A stretch of DNA of 64,000 nt, from the NCBI GenBank assembly GCA_964402505.1, contig CAYOCP010000005.1, forward strand, positions 122,369-186,368. Direction: 5' to 3'. The first letter of the stretch is position 1, and every line of letters starts with the position of its first letter. The notes under the pieces were generated by a model. The model searched no databases, was not told the DNA's origin, and worked only from the letters and a program-made list of their open reading frames with translations. The position numbers and the translations under genes are program-made. Origin of the DNA: SLRI01 sp964402505 (lineage in GTDB: Bacteria > Pseudomonadota > Alphaproteobacteria > Geminicoccales > Geminicoccaceae). Below are positions 26,773-35,952 of this stretch, in pieces.

Positions 26773-27893
26773 CGCCGAGCAACAGCGACGTCGGACGCTA
26801 CACCGACAAGTATTTCGACAAGACACGGCGAATTGTCGAGCGGTTCGGCGACTGCCGCGTCACCTATGCCATCTTCATGCGCCGGCCGGTGCTGTGCACG
26901 CCGAGGCTCGCGGTCGGCTGGCTCAGGGAGGTGGCGGCGGCGCGGGACGCGCCGATCACCATCGACGAGCGCTTTCCCGAAGGCGGCTGGGTCGGCGCCG
27001 GCGAGCCCATGCTCTATCTGCACGGCCCGTTCCGCCATCTGGTCGACCTCGAGACCATGTTCCTGCAGAAGCTCGGCCCCGCCTGCGTCGCCGCCTTCAA
27101 TGCCTACACCATGTGCACCGACCTGCCCTATGTGGGCTTCCTCGCCATGGATGCGCGGCACTGCGCCGGGGCCGAGATGGCCGAGATCATGGCCTATGCG
27201 GCGAGCGTCGGCTCCGCCCGCGCCCGGCGCGAGAGCGCGGCCAAGGGCTTCATCGGCAACGCGACCGACGCCACCGCCCATTATTTCGGCCAGAGCCACG
27301 GCCTCGGCACCATGCCGCACGCGCTGATCGGCTACGCCCGGAGCACGGTCGAGGCGGCCCGGATGTACCACGCCACCTTCCCCGACGATCCGCTCTACGT
27401 GCTGGTCGACTATTTCGGCCGCGAGATCACGGACGCCCTCGCCGTCTGCGAGGCCTTCCCCGACCTCGCCGCGACCGGCCGCCTCGGCGTTCGCATCGAC
27501 ACCCATGGCGGCCGCTTCGTCGAGCATCTGGATACCGCCAAGTCCTACGCCGTCCTCGACCGCCACGTGCCCGAGGCCATCCGCACCTACCGCACCCACG
27601 ACGAGCTGCGCTGGCTGACCGGCACCGGCGTTTCCGCCGCCGCCATCTATCACATGCGCGAATCGCTCGACGAAGCCGGCTTTCCGGACGTCAAGATCAT
27701 CGCGAGCTCCGGCTTCGGCCCCTCCAAGTGCAAGCTGATGGCAAGTGTGCGGGCCCCCATCGACATCATCGGCACCGGCTCCTTCCTGCCCGAGAGCTGG
27801 AGCGAGACCTACGCCACCGCCGACGTGATCGCCTATGACGGCGACTTCCGCGTCAAGCTCGGCCGCGAATTCCTCCTGCCAGCCACCGAATAA
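26769..27893 (+). CDS. Nicotinate phosphoribosyltransferase-like protein
   Basis: 374 residues. Family features are YTDKYFDKTRRI near the N-terminus, the phosphoribosyl region VRIDTHGGRFVEHL, and KIIASSGFGPSKC with IIGTGSFLP near the C-terminus. Nicotinate phosphoribosyltransferase makes nicotinate mononucleotide in NAD salvage. The protein is shorter than E. coli PncB (about 400 residues) and belongs to the shorter family variant. It begins in the stop codon of the DAHP synthase gene. Confidence 0.8.
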   Translation: MTPSNSDVGRYTDKYFDKTRRIVERFGDCRVTYAIFMRRPVLCTPRLAVGWLREVAAARDAPITIDERFPEGGWVGAGEPMLYLHGPFRHLVDLETMFLQKLGPACVAAFNAYTMCTDLPYVGFLAMDARHCAGAEMAEIMAYAASVGSARARRESAAKGFIGNATDATAHYFGQSHGLGTMPHALIGYARSTVEAARMYHATFPDDPLYVLVDYFGREITDALAVCEAFPDLAATGRLGVRIDTHGGRFVEHLDTAKSYAVLDRHVPEAIRTYRTHDELRWLTGTGVSAAAIYHMRESLDEAGFPDVKIIASSGFGPSKCKLMASVRAPIDIIGTGSFLPESWSETYATADVIAYDGDFRVKLGREFLLPATE

Positions 27894-27901
27894 GAGCCGA
27901 C

Positions 27902-28909
27902 TTACCGCCGGCGATGGCGGTGGCGCGGCCCTGCGAGCAGAGACTTCAGGGCGAAGAAACCCAGGGTCAGGGCACCGGCGACGAAGAGGTCGCGATGGCG
28001 GTCCGTGATCATCTCCAGGCTCTCACCCCGCGCCTGCGCGTCGAAGCGGCCGTGAGCGGTATGGTGGCCGGGCACGGGCTCGTAGAGGTTGAATGGCGCA
28101 TCCGCCGGCAAGGGGGTCTCCGAAAGCTGGCCCGAGTAGCCGGCCCTGGCGAGAAAGCGGTCGATGAGCCCGGGCGCCAGCCAGTTGCCCAAAATGGCCT
28201 TGACCGTGGAAAAGCCCACCCAGATCTCCCGGCGCTGGTGGGTGGCGCCGAAATGAATGGCCCTCGCCGCCACCTCGGGCTCGAACACCGGCGGCACGGG
28301 CCGGGCCTTCTGCCCCATCTTGTTGAGCGCCCAGTCGAACTGCGGCGTGTTCACGGCCGGCAGGTGCACCATGGTGATCTGGATGTCCAGGCCGTCGTGA
28401 ATGATCTCCGAGCGCAGCGAATCGGTGAAGCCGCGGATCGCCGCCTTGGCCCCGCAATAGGCCGCCTGCAGCGGCACCGAGCGATAGGTCAGGGCCGAGC
28501 CGACATTGACGATGGTGCCGCGGCGGCGCGCCCGCATGCGCCGGAGCGCCGCCATCATGCCGTGCGCCTGGCCGAGATAGGTGACCCGGGTGGCGCGCAA
28601 AAGCTCCTCCGGTGTCAGCTCGGCCACGGGCGCGAACACGGTCGCCATGGCGACATTGACCCAGACCTCGATCGGTCCGATCTCGTCCTCGACCCGCGAC
28701 GCCGCCGCCTCGACCTGCTCCGCCTCGGCCACGTCGGTCGGAACCGGCAAAGCCTGCCGCCCCATCGCCCGCACCTCCGCCGCCAGCGATTCCAGCCGCT
28801 CCGCGTCTCGCGACAGAAGCGCCACGTCGAATCCGTTGCGCGCGAACTCCAGGGCCGTGGCACGACCGACACCGGCGCCGGCTCCGGTGATGACGGCGAT
28901 TCTGGCCAT
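27902..28909 (-). CDS. Short-chain dehydrogenase/reductase with C-terminal hydrophobic tail
   Basis: 335 residues. The NAD(P) motif TGAGAGVG, the structural NVGSA, catalytic Ser in GSALTYRS and YCGAK (Tyr-x3-Lys) are present. A C-terminal extension ends in a single hydrophobic helix (FVAGALTLGFFALKSLLAG) and a basic tail RHRHRRR, so it may be membrane-attached. ATG 28909 is preceded by GGAGA at eight bases. It lies downstream of the efflux genes on the same strand. Confidence 0.85.
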   Translation of the reverse strand: MARIAVITGAGAGVGRATALEFARNGFDVALLSRDAERLESLAAEVRAMGRQALPVPTDVAEAEQVEAAASRVEDEIGPIEVWVNVAMATVFAPVAELTPEELLRATRVTYLGQAHGMMAALRRMRARRRGTIVNVGSALTYRSVPLQAAYCGAKAAIRGFTDSLRSEIIHDGLDIQITMVHLPAVNTPQFDWALNKMGQKARPVPPVFEPEVAARAIHFGATHQRREIWVGFSTVKAILGNWLAPGLIDRFLARAGYSGQLSETPLPADAPFNLYEPVPGHHTAHGRFDAQARGESLEMITDRHRDLFVAGALTLGFFALKSLLAGPRHRHRRR

Positions 28910-28952
28910 GGGCGGTCTCCACGTAAAAGTCTCCACACCCGAGGAGAACGCT

Positions 28953-30569
28953 TCAGGCGGTGGCAGCGGTTCCCTCGGCCTCGCCCCTGCCCGGGCTTTT
29001 TTTGCCGCCGGGGCGAAGGATCAGGATCAGCGGCAGGACCGCGATCACCATCCAGGTCAGGAGATGGAAGATCTCCACATAGGACAGCATCGCCGCCTGC
29101 CGCTGCACCTCCCTGTAGATCGTCGCCAGCGCCATCTGCCGATCGCCGCCGAGAAGCGCCGTCTGGGCCGCCAGATCCTGCCGGAACACCGGGTTGAGCT
29201 CGTTCAGCGTCTCGGTCATGCGCGACTGGTGGAGCTGCTCGCGGCGAATCAGGAGCGTCTGGACGAACGAGATGCCGAACGCGCCGCCGAGATTGCGGAA
29301 GAAGTTCAGCATGGCCGAGGCCTTGTCGTTCTCGCCGGGCTTCAGGCCGACATAGGCCACGGTCGAGACGGTGATGAAGAGGAAGGGCAGCCCGGAGGAG
29401 ATGAAGAAGCGCCCCCAGGCCGCGTCCGCGAACGTGCTCTCGACGCTGAAGCCGGCGAAATGCCAGAACGCCAGGGCCTGCACCGCGAAGCCCGGAAAGA
29501 GCAGGAGCCGCGCGTCCACCCGCCCGGCGAGCTGCCCAGCGATCGGCATGGCGACGATGGCGATGACGCCGCCATAGGTGAGGGCGAGCCCGGCATCGTA
29601 GGCGGTGTAGTCGAAGATCTCCTGCAGCATCTGCGGCACGAGCTGGATCGTGCCGAAGACCAGAAAGCCCAAAAGCAGCATGATCAGCACGGTGATCGCG
29701 AAATTGCGGTTGCCGAGCAGATGAACGGGGACGATCGGATCGGGGTGGTTGAGCTCCCAGACGACCATGCCGCCGAGGCCGAGGACCGCCATGAGCGCCG
29801 TGAAGCGGATCAGGTCGCTCGCGAGCCAGTCCTCGATCTGCCCGCGGTCGAGCGTGACCAGGAGCCCGGCGAGGCCGATCGCGGTGAGGAGGAAGCCGAG
29901 CCAGTCGACCTTGAGCCCGCCGGCGCGCAACCGGCGCGTCTCCTCGACCAGGGCCGGCGGCTCGCGGACGACGGCGAGGGTCGCGAGAAACGCGAGAACA
30001 CCGATCGGCACGTTGATGAAGAAGATCCAGTGCCAGGAGATCGTGTCGGTGATGTAGCCGCCGATGGTGGGACCGATGATCGGTGCCACGACCACGACCA
30101 GCCCGAAAGCGCCGAAGGCCTGGCCGCGTTTCTCCTCGGGAAAGCTGTCGGCGATCATCGCCTGCTCCACCGGTGCCAGGCCACCGCCGCCCATGCCCTG
30201 GAACACGCGCGCCGCGATCAGCATGCCGAGGCTGTTGGAGAGCGCGCAGACCAGGGACGCCACCGAGAAGAGCGCGACCGAGATCAGGAAATAGCGCCTG
30301 CGGCCGATGACCTTGGAAAGGTAGCCGCTGATCGGGATGATGATGGCGTTGGCGACGAGGTAGCTCGTGATGATCCAGGTGCCCTGGTCGATGGAGACGC
30401 CGAGATTGCCCGAGATGTCGGCGAGCGCCACGTTGGCGATCGAGACATCGAGGATCTCCATGAAGGTGGCGACCGAGAGGACCGCCGTCATGAGCCAGGG
30501 TCCGCCCGGCCCGGCCGCCGAGCGCGGCCGGGCATCGGTCGCGCCGCTGCCTTGGCTCGCCCCCTTCAT
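28953..30569 (-). CDS. DHA2-family MFS drug exporter (EmrB-like)
   Basis: 538 residues with about 14 predicted membrane helices. The N-terminal motif FMEILDVSIANVALADISG and GPTIGGYITDTISWHWIFFINVPIG (motif C region of drug:H+ antiporters) are typical of EmrB/QacA. It pumps hydrophobic compounds across the inner membrane with the EmrA adaptor, whose gene it overlaps by four bases (ATGA). No outer-membrane channel is encoded here. Confidence 0.92.
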   Translation of the reverse strand: MKGASQGSGATDARPRSAAGPGGPWLMTAVLSVATFMEILDVSIANVALADISGNLGVSIDQGTWIITSYLVANAIIIPISGYLSKVIGRRRYFLISVALFSVASLVCALSNSLGMLIAARVFQGMGGGGLAPVEQAMIADSFPEEKRGQAFGAFGLVVVVAPIIGPTIGGYITDTISWHWIFFINVPIGVLAFLATLAVVREPPALVEETRRLRAGGLKVDWLGFLLTAIGLAGLLVTLDRGQIEDWLASDLIRFTALMAVLGLGGMVVWELNHPDPIVPVHLLGNRNFAITVLIMLLLGFLVFGTIQLVPQMLQEIFDYTAYDAGLALTYGGVIAIVAMPIAGQLAGRVDARLLLFPGFAVQALAFWHFAGFSVESTFADAAWGRFFISSGLPFLFITVSTVAYVGLKPGENDKASAMLNFFRNLGGAFGISFVQTLLIRREQLHQSRMTETLNELNPVFRQDLAAQTALLGGDRQMALATIYREVQRQAAMLSYVEIFHLLTWMVIAVLPLILILRPGGKKSPGRGEAEGTAATA

Positions 30570-31720
30570 TCGACGTGAATGCTGGGCACGACCGACATGC
30601 CGGGACCGATCGGATGATCGAGCGGGTCCGGGCTGTCGATCGAGATGCGCACCGGCACCCGCTGCACCACCTTGACGAAATTGCCGGTGGCGTTCTGCGG
30701 CGGCAGAAGCTGGAAGGCCTGCCCGGCGCCGCGCTGGATCGACTGCACGGTGCCCTCGAAGTCGATGTCCGGAAAGGCGTCGATGTGGATGTCCACGGGC
30801 TGTCCCACCCGGATCCGGCGGAGCTGGGTCTCCTTGTAGTTCGCCGTGACGTAGAGCTCCTTCGGCACGATCGCCATCATCTGCGTGCCGGGCTGGACGT
30901 AGCTGCCGAGATTGACGTTCTTCTGCACCACCTGGCCGTCGATCGGTGCCGCGATCGTCAGATGGTCGACCGTCACCTGGGCGATCCGGACCTGGGCCTT
31001 GGCCGCCTCGACCAGCGCCTCGGCCGATTGCAGCGCGGCCCTGGCCGCGACCACACCGCTTTCGGCATTGGCGACGCTGGTGCGGGACGCGTCCGCCGTG
31101 GCCTCAGCCTGCCGCGCCTGGGCCACCGCGTCGTCCAGGGTCTGCCTCGAGATGGCGCTCGATCCCGACTTCTCGAACAGCGCCTGCTGACGATCCGCCC
31201 GCCGGCGGGCGTTCTCCGCGGCGACCATGTCGCCGTTCAGCCGGCTCTTCGCATTTTCGACCTGGGTGGTCGCCTGCTCGATCTGCGCCTTGGCCTGCAC
31301 CACCGCGGCCTCCGCCTCGGCGAGCTGCGCCTGCCTCAGCCTGAGCTCGGCCATGGGACCGGTCGGATCGATCTCGACCAGAAGATCGCCCGCCTTCACC
31401 CGCTGGTTGTCCTCCACCGCCACCGTCACCAGCAGCCCCGGCTCCTGCGGCGACACCCGGACGATCTGGCCGTCGACGAAAGCGTCGTCGGTGGTCTCGA
31501 ACCGGCTCGCGTACAGGTACCAGACGATGGCGGCGACGACGCCGGCGAGCAGAACGGCCGCGACGATGGAGATGATCAGCCACCGCCGGCGCCCATGCTT
31601 CGGCGGCTCGCGCCCGCGGGCCGGCTCGTCCTTCCGCCGGGCGCCGCCATCGCCCGATCGCGACTCCTCGCCCTCGTCGTTTCCGGCCGGCAGCGTCGCC
31701 GGATCAGCCTGCCTGTCCAT
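30566..31720 (-). CDS. HlyD-family membrane-fusion protein (EmrA-like)
   Basis: About 384 residues: a variable charged N-terminus, one membrane helix (WLIISIVAAVLLAGVVAAIVWYL), the lipoyl/biotinyl half-motifs (RVSPQEPGLLVTVAVEDNQRVKAGDLL; TIAAPIDGQVVQKNVNLGSYVQPG) and a central helical hairpin rich in Ala/Glu/Gln. It links the EmrB-like transporter to an outer-membrane channel. ATG 31720 is preferred; an upstream in-frame ATG at 31777 would add a 19-residue Arg-rich leader. Confidence 0.9.
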   Translation of the reverse strand: MDRQADPATLPAGNDEGEESRSGDGGARRKDEPARGREPPKHGRRRWLIISIVAAVLLAGVVAAIVWYLYASRFETTDDAFVDGQIVRVSPQEPGLLVTVAVEDNQRVKAGDLLVEIDPTGPMAELRLRQAQLAEAEAAVVQAKAQIEQATTQVENAKSRLNGDMVAAENARRRADRQQALFEKSGSSAISRQTLDDAVAQARQAEATADASRTSVANAESGVVAARAALQSAEALVEAAKAQVRIAQVTVDHLTIAAPIDGQVVQKNVNLGSYVQPGTQMMAIVPKELYVTANYKETQLRRIRVGQPVDIHIDAFPDIDFEGTVQSIQRGAGQAFQLLPPQNATGNFVKVVQRVPVRISIDSPDPLDHPIGPGMSVVPSIHVE

Positions 31721-31813
31721 CCGCTCTCGCAATCCCGACCGTCGCCGCCGCGCACGGCGCCGAGCTGGGATGGACATGGTGGACGCCTCGGCAGAGGCAA
31801 GCGGAAGAGGGAA

Positions 31814-32473
31814 TCAAGCCGGCTCGGCCTCGCGGCGGCGCATCATCTCCAGATAGGCCGGGCGGGACTGGCAGGCCCGAAGCCAGCGCTCCACGTTCGG
31901 CGCTCCCGCGAAGAGCTCGGTCGCGAGGGCGGCGTAGCGCAACACCTCCGCGACATTGATGTCGGCCACGGTGAAGCGCTCGGCGACCAGCCACTCGCGG
32001 CTGGCGAGGTGCCGGTCGAGGACGGCGAACTTGGGGACGAGCGCCTCGGCGGCCCGCGCGGCGGCGGCGGGATCGCGCGCGGCCTCGGGCAGATAGGCCC
32101 GGTGCATCAGGATCTGGATGGCCCAGGGCTCGGCCTCGGTCGCGGACCACAGGCTCCACATGGCGATCAGACCCTCCTCGGCGAGATCGCCCGGCCCGAG
32201 CGGGGCGCCGATCTTCCGCGCGAGATAGAGGTTGATGGCGATCGACTCGAAGAGCACGAGCTCGCCGTCCCGCATCGCCGGCACGAGGCCGTTCGGGTTG
32301 ATCGCCAGATAGGCCGGCGAGCGGGTGTTGAGCGGCGCATCCGGGGCGAGCGGAACCTCGACCCGACGCGCCTGGATCACCGGCACCTGCTCGAACGGCA
32401 GATCCGCCTCGAGGCAGAGCCAGATATTGCGCGACGCGCGCGAGCGGCCGACGCCGTAGATGGTGATGGTCAT
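31814..32473 (-). CDS. Glutathione S-transferase
   Basis: 219 residues. The N-terminal thioredoxin-like half has ITIYGVGRSRASRNIWLCLE (active-site Ser region), NPNGLVPAMRDGELVLFES (cis-Pro and Glu-Ser glutathione contacts) and AINLYLARK. The C-terminal half is helical (FTVADINVAEVLRYA). It conjugates or reduces electrophiles using glutathione, which fits the efflux genes and the glutathione reductase in the same region. Confidence 0.9.
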   Translation of the reverse strand: MTITIYGVGRSRASRNIWLCLEADLPFEQVPVIQARRVEVPLAPDAPLNTRSPAYLAINPNGLVPAMRDGELVLFESIAINLYLARKIGAPLGPGDLAEEGLIAMWSLWSATEAEPWAIQILMHRAYLPEAARDPAAAARAAEALVPKFAVLDRHLASREWLVAERFTVADINVAEVLRYAALATELFAGAPNVERWLRACQSRPAYLEMMRRREAEPA

Positions 32474-32571
32474 GGGCTCGTGGACCCTCTCGGACGAGGT
32501 TGCTGCCTGGAGAGAGACTAGCAGGGATGGCGAACCGATCCATCGCTTCCGGTAGAAGCCCGGAGCGCCGT

Positions 32572-34131
32572 TCAGAAGAGCAGGCGCGGCAGAACGGTGG
32601 CGATGGGCGGTGCGAGGTAGACGACGAGGATGCCCAGGATCTGCAGGAGGATGAAGGGAACGACGCCCTTGTAGATGTCGCCCGTCGTGACCTCGGGCGG
32701 GGCGGCACCCCGCAGGTAGAAGAGCGAGAAGCCGAAAGGCGGGGTGAGAAAGCTCGTCTGCAGGTTGATGGCGATCAGCACCGCGAGCCAGATCGGATCA
32801 TGCCCCATGAGCAGGAGGATCGGCACGGTGAGCGGCAGGATGATGATGCTGATCTCGACGAAATCGAGAAAGAAGCCGAGCAGGAAAATCGCCGCCATGA
32901 CCGAGAGAAGGGCGAGACCGGGGCCGCCCGGAAGGGCGTGGAGAAGGCTGTGGATACGCGCATCCCCCCCGAGGCCACGCAGCACCAGCGAGAAGATCGA
33001 GGCACCGATGATGGTGCCGAAGATCATCGCGGTGATGGTCATGGTCTGGGTCAGGATGGGCGCCAGGATGCCGATGCGCTGCGCGCGCACGAGGCACTGG
33101 GCGAGCCCGAGGGCGAGGAGGGCCACGAGAGCGAAGGCGGCCACGATGGCGAGCCTCTCGGCACCCGTGGCCTGGCTGCGGCCGAGGCGGAGGTCGAAGG
33201 CGGCGGCGAGCGCCAGAAGCGCCACGATGGCGCCGAGGGCGAGCCAGACGGGCCAGCCGGAGCGCTCCCGCTCGAGCCTGAGCCCCGCCAGGAGCAGTGC
33301 GCCGACGGCACCCACGGAAGCCGCCTCGGTGGGCGTGGCGATGCCGCCCAGGATCGAGCCGAGCACGGCGACGATGAGGACGATGGGCGGCACGAGCGCG
33401 CCGAGCACGACGAGCGCCGCCGGCTTCTCGTCCACCGCCGGCATGGCCGGGGCCAGCTTCGGGCGGCGCCGCGCGGTCCAGAGGATCCAGGTGATGTAGA
33501 GACCGACCAGCAGCAGGCCGGGCAGGATGGCGGCGGCGAAGACCTGACCCACGCTGATCGTCTCGACCGAGAACCTGCCCTGGCTGTACTGCGCCTGCTG
33601 GAAGGCGGTCGACATGACGTCGGCCAGGATGATCAGCATGGTCGAAGGCGGGATGATCTGGCCGAGCGTGCCGGCGGTGACCACCGAGCCCGAGGCGAAG
33701 CCCCGCCCGTAGCCGTTGCGGAGCATCGCCGGCAGGGCGATCAGCCCCATCGTGACGACGGTGGCGCCGACAATGCCGGTGGAGGCGGCGAGCAGCGCTC
33801 CCACCAGCGTCACCGAGACGGCGAGCCCGCCCGGGATCGTGCCGAACAGCCGGCCCATCTGCTCGAGCAGCTCCTCGGCGATGCGCGAGCGCTCGAGAAT
33901 GGTGCCCATGAGCACGAAAAGCGGGATGGCGATCAGCACCTGATTGGTCATCACGCCGAAGATGCGCTGCGCCAGCGCCCCCAGAAGACCGAGGTCGAAA
34001 ACGCCCAGCGCGTAGCCCAGAAAGGCGAAGACCACGCCGAGCCCGGCGATCAGGAAGGTCACCGGAAAGCCTGTCAGGATGACGACGCAGAGCGCCGCCA
34101 GCATGAAGAGATCGAGATTGGCGGCGATCAT
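32572..34131 (-). CDS. TRAP transporter large permease (DctM-like)
   Basis: 519 residues with more than twelve hydrophobic segments. Typical DctM elements are VFLGYALGVFDLG, TNQVLIAIPLFVLMGTILERS, GIVGATVVTMGLIALPAML and LGFFLDFVEISIIILPL. It is longer than the 425-residue DctM of E. coli type because of an extra helical insertion at about 235-345; this length is common in TRAP systems of the mannitol/chloroaromatic group. It overlaps the small permease gene by four bases. Confidence 0.92.
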   Translation of the reverse strand: MIAANLDLFMLAALCVVILTGFPVTFLIAGLGVVFAFLGYALGVFDLGLLGALAQRIFGVMTNQVLIAIPLFVLMGTILERSRIAEELLEQMGRLFGTIPGGLAVSVTLVGALLAASTGIVGATVVTMGLIALPAMLRNGYGRGFASGSVVTAGTLGQIIPPSTMLIILADVMSTAFQQAQYSQGRFSVETISVGQVFAAAILPGLLLVGLYITWILWTARRRPKLAPAMPAVDEKPAALVVLGALVPPIVLIVAVLGSILGGIATPTEAASVGAVGALLLAGLRLERERSGWPVWLALGAIVALLALAAAFDLRLGRSQATGAERLAIVAAFALVALLALGLAQCLVRAQRIGILAPILTQTMTITAMIFGTIIGASIFSLVLRGLGGDARIHSLLHALPGGPGLALLSVMAAIFLLGFFLDFVEISIIILPLTVPILLLMGHDPIWLAVLIAINLQTSFLTPPFGFSLFYLRGAAPPEVTTGDIYKGVVPFILLQILGILVVYLAPPIATVLPRLLF

Positions 34132-34646
34132 TCACCGCCGTCCCGCAGGCGGAGAACCGAGCGGAGCAGCAGGCTCGACCCCTGCACCAAAAGGAGGAGC
34201 GCGAAGGCCGGGATCAGGGTCTTGAGCAGGAAGGAGGCCGGAATGCCGCCGACCGAGAGCGGCCCCTCGTGGATCGCCCAGCTATTCGCGGTGAACCGCC
34301 AGGTGAACCAGAGGATGACGAGGCACATCGGCAGGAGAAAAAGGAGCGTGCCCACGAGATCCACGAGCGCCCTGCCGCGGCGGCCCAGCCCCGCATAGAA
34401 GATGTCCACCCGCACATGGCCGTCGACCAGAAGCGTGTAGCCGGCGCCCAGCATGAAGAGCGCGGCGTGCAGGTAGAGCACCGCCTCGGTGCCCCAGATG
34501 TAGCTGGTGCCGAAAAGGTAGCGGAGCACCACCACGAGGAACTGGGCCAGCATCAAGAGAAGCGCCAGCCAGCGCGCCGCGTGCCCGACCGCGCGGTTCA
34601 CCCGGTCGAGCGCGTCGGCGGCGGCGGCCAGCGACGTGGCCAGCAA
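34128..34646 (-). CDS. TRAP transporter small permease (DctQ-like)
   Basis: 172 residues with four membrane helices, including VLRYLFGTSYIWGTEAVLYLHAALFMLGAGYTLL split over two helices and the conserved DGHVRVDIFYAGL between them. The best start is TTG at 34646, 11 bases after the binding-protein stop, since no ATG lies upstream of the first helix. It forms the membrane complex with the DctM-like subunit. Confidence 0.88.
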   Translation of the reverse strand: MLATSLAAAADALDRVNRAVGHAARWLALLLMLAQFLVVVLRYLFGTSYIWGTEAVLYLHAALFMLGAGYTLLVDGHVRVDIFYAGLGRRGRALVDLVGTLLFLLPMCLVILWFTWRFTANSWAIHEGPLSVGGIPASFLLKTLIPAFALLLLVQGSSLLLRSVLRLRDGGE

Positions 34647-34657
34647 GGCCGAGCCGT

Positions 34658-35773
34658 TCAGCCGTAGGTATAGGGCAGCGCCCGAGCGTTCATCTGACCG
34701 TTATCGGCATAGACCATGTAGGCGGCGATCGAGGCGCGATAGGCCAAAAAGCTCTCGACGATGCGGCGCACCAGCTCGTCCTCGTCCTCGGCCAGTTCGG
34801 CCATCACCTCGCCGGCGGCATTGCCCATGGCGATCATGACCTCCTCGGGGAGCTGGCGAACCGTGACACCGTGCTCGGCGACGAGTTGCTCGAGGCTCTG
34901 CGCATGCTTGGTCATGTATTCGGTCAGCACATCGTTGTAGAGCGACTTGCACGCGGTCTCGACGGCGAGCTTGAGATCGTCCGGCAGGGCGTCCCACGCC
35001 TTCATGTTGACGACGCATTCCTCGGCCGAGGACGGCTCGCCCACACCCGGCCAGTAGTAGTTGCTCGCGACCTGGTAGAAGCCGAGCGCCGAATCGGTCC
35101 AGGGACCGATGAACTCACCGGCGTCGATGGTGCCGGTCTGCAGCGCCTGAAACATGTCGCCGCCACTCATCGCCTGAACCGCCATGCCGAGCCTCGAGAA
35201 CATCTCGGACGCCAGACCCGTCGTGCGGAACCGCAAACCCCGCAGATCGTCGACCGAGGTGATCTCGTTCCTGAACCATCCGGCCCATTGCGGCCCGCTG
35301 TTGCCGCAGAGAAAGGGTTTGAGACCGAAGCGGCCGTAGATCTCGTCGTAAAGCATCTGGCCGCCGCCATGCGCCAGCCAGCCGAACTGCTCGTCGGCCC
35401 GAAGGCCGAAAGGTTGCGAGCAGAAGAGCAGGATGCCCCGCGACTTCGAGCCCCAGTAGGACGGCACAGCGTGGTAGAGCTCGGCCGTGCCCTCCGCCAC
35501 CGCGTCGAAGACCTGGCTGCCCGGCACGATCTCGCCCGTCGCGAAGAGCTCGACCTCCAGCCTTCCGCCGGAAAGGGCGGTGATGCGGTCGGCCAGCATC
35601 TGCGCGGCGACGCCGGGACCGGGCAGGTTCCGGGGCCAGGCCGTGACCATCTTCCAGCGCGTCACGCCCTGGCTGATGGCCGGCTTCGGGAAGCTCGCGG
35701 CGACGCCCATCGCGGCCCCGCCGGCGAAAGCACCACCCACCAGCATCGCGCGGCGCTTCAGGTTCCGTGCCAT
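34658..35773 (-). CDS. TRAP transporter periplasmic binding protein (DctP-like)
   Basis: 371 residues with a twin-arginine-like or Sec leader (LKRRAMLVGGAFAGGAAMGVAASFP). The mature part fits the mannitol/chloroaromatic DctP subgroup: WKMVTAWPRNLPGPG, LSGGRLEVELFATGEIVPG, LRGLRFRTTGLASEMF, GTIDAGEFIGPW and EEVMIAMGNAAGEVM. It binds an organic acid in the periplasm. First gene of the dctP-dctQ-dctM order on the minus strand, divergent from the Sel1 lipoprotein gene. Confidence 0.9.
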   Translation of the reverse strand: MARNLKRRAMLVGGAFAGGAAMGVAASFPKPAISQGVTRWKMVTAWPRNLPGPGVAAQMLADRITALSGGRLEVELFATGEIVPGSQVFDAVAEGTAELYHAVPSYWGSKSRGILLFCSQPFGLRADEQFGWLAHGGGQMLYDEIYGRFGLKPFLCGNSGPQWAGWFRNEITSVDDLRGLRFRTTGLASEMFSRLGMAVQAMSGGDMFQALQTGTIDAGEFIGPWTDSALGFYQVASNYYWPGVGEPSSAEECVVNMKAWDALPDDLKLAVETACKSLYNDVLTEYMTKHAQSLEQLVAEHGVTVRQLPEEVMIAMGNAAGEVMAELAEDEDELVRRIVESFLAYRASIAAYMVYADNGQMNARALPYTYG

Positions 35774-35952
35774 GGCCGTCGGTCTCCTCTTGCTGATCCG
35801 TCCCCGTCGTCCACATGGTGGCGCAAACGGGCCTGCCTTGAAAGAGGCGAGACTCCCTGCGACGCGAGGCGGCAGCCGGTCGGGCGGCTTGCGGGTGCGG
35901 CGGCTTTTGGCTAGCCGATTGAGGTGAGCGGCTGCTCGAGGAGGCGGAACCC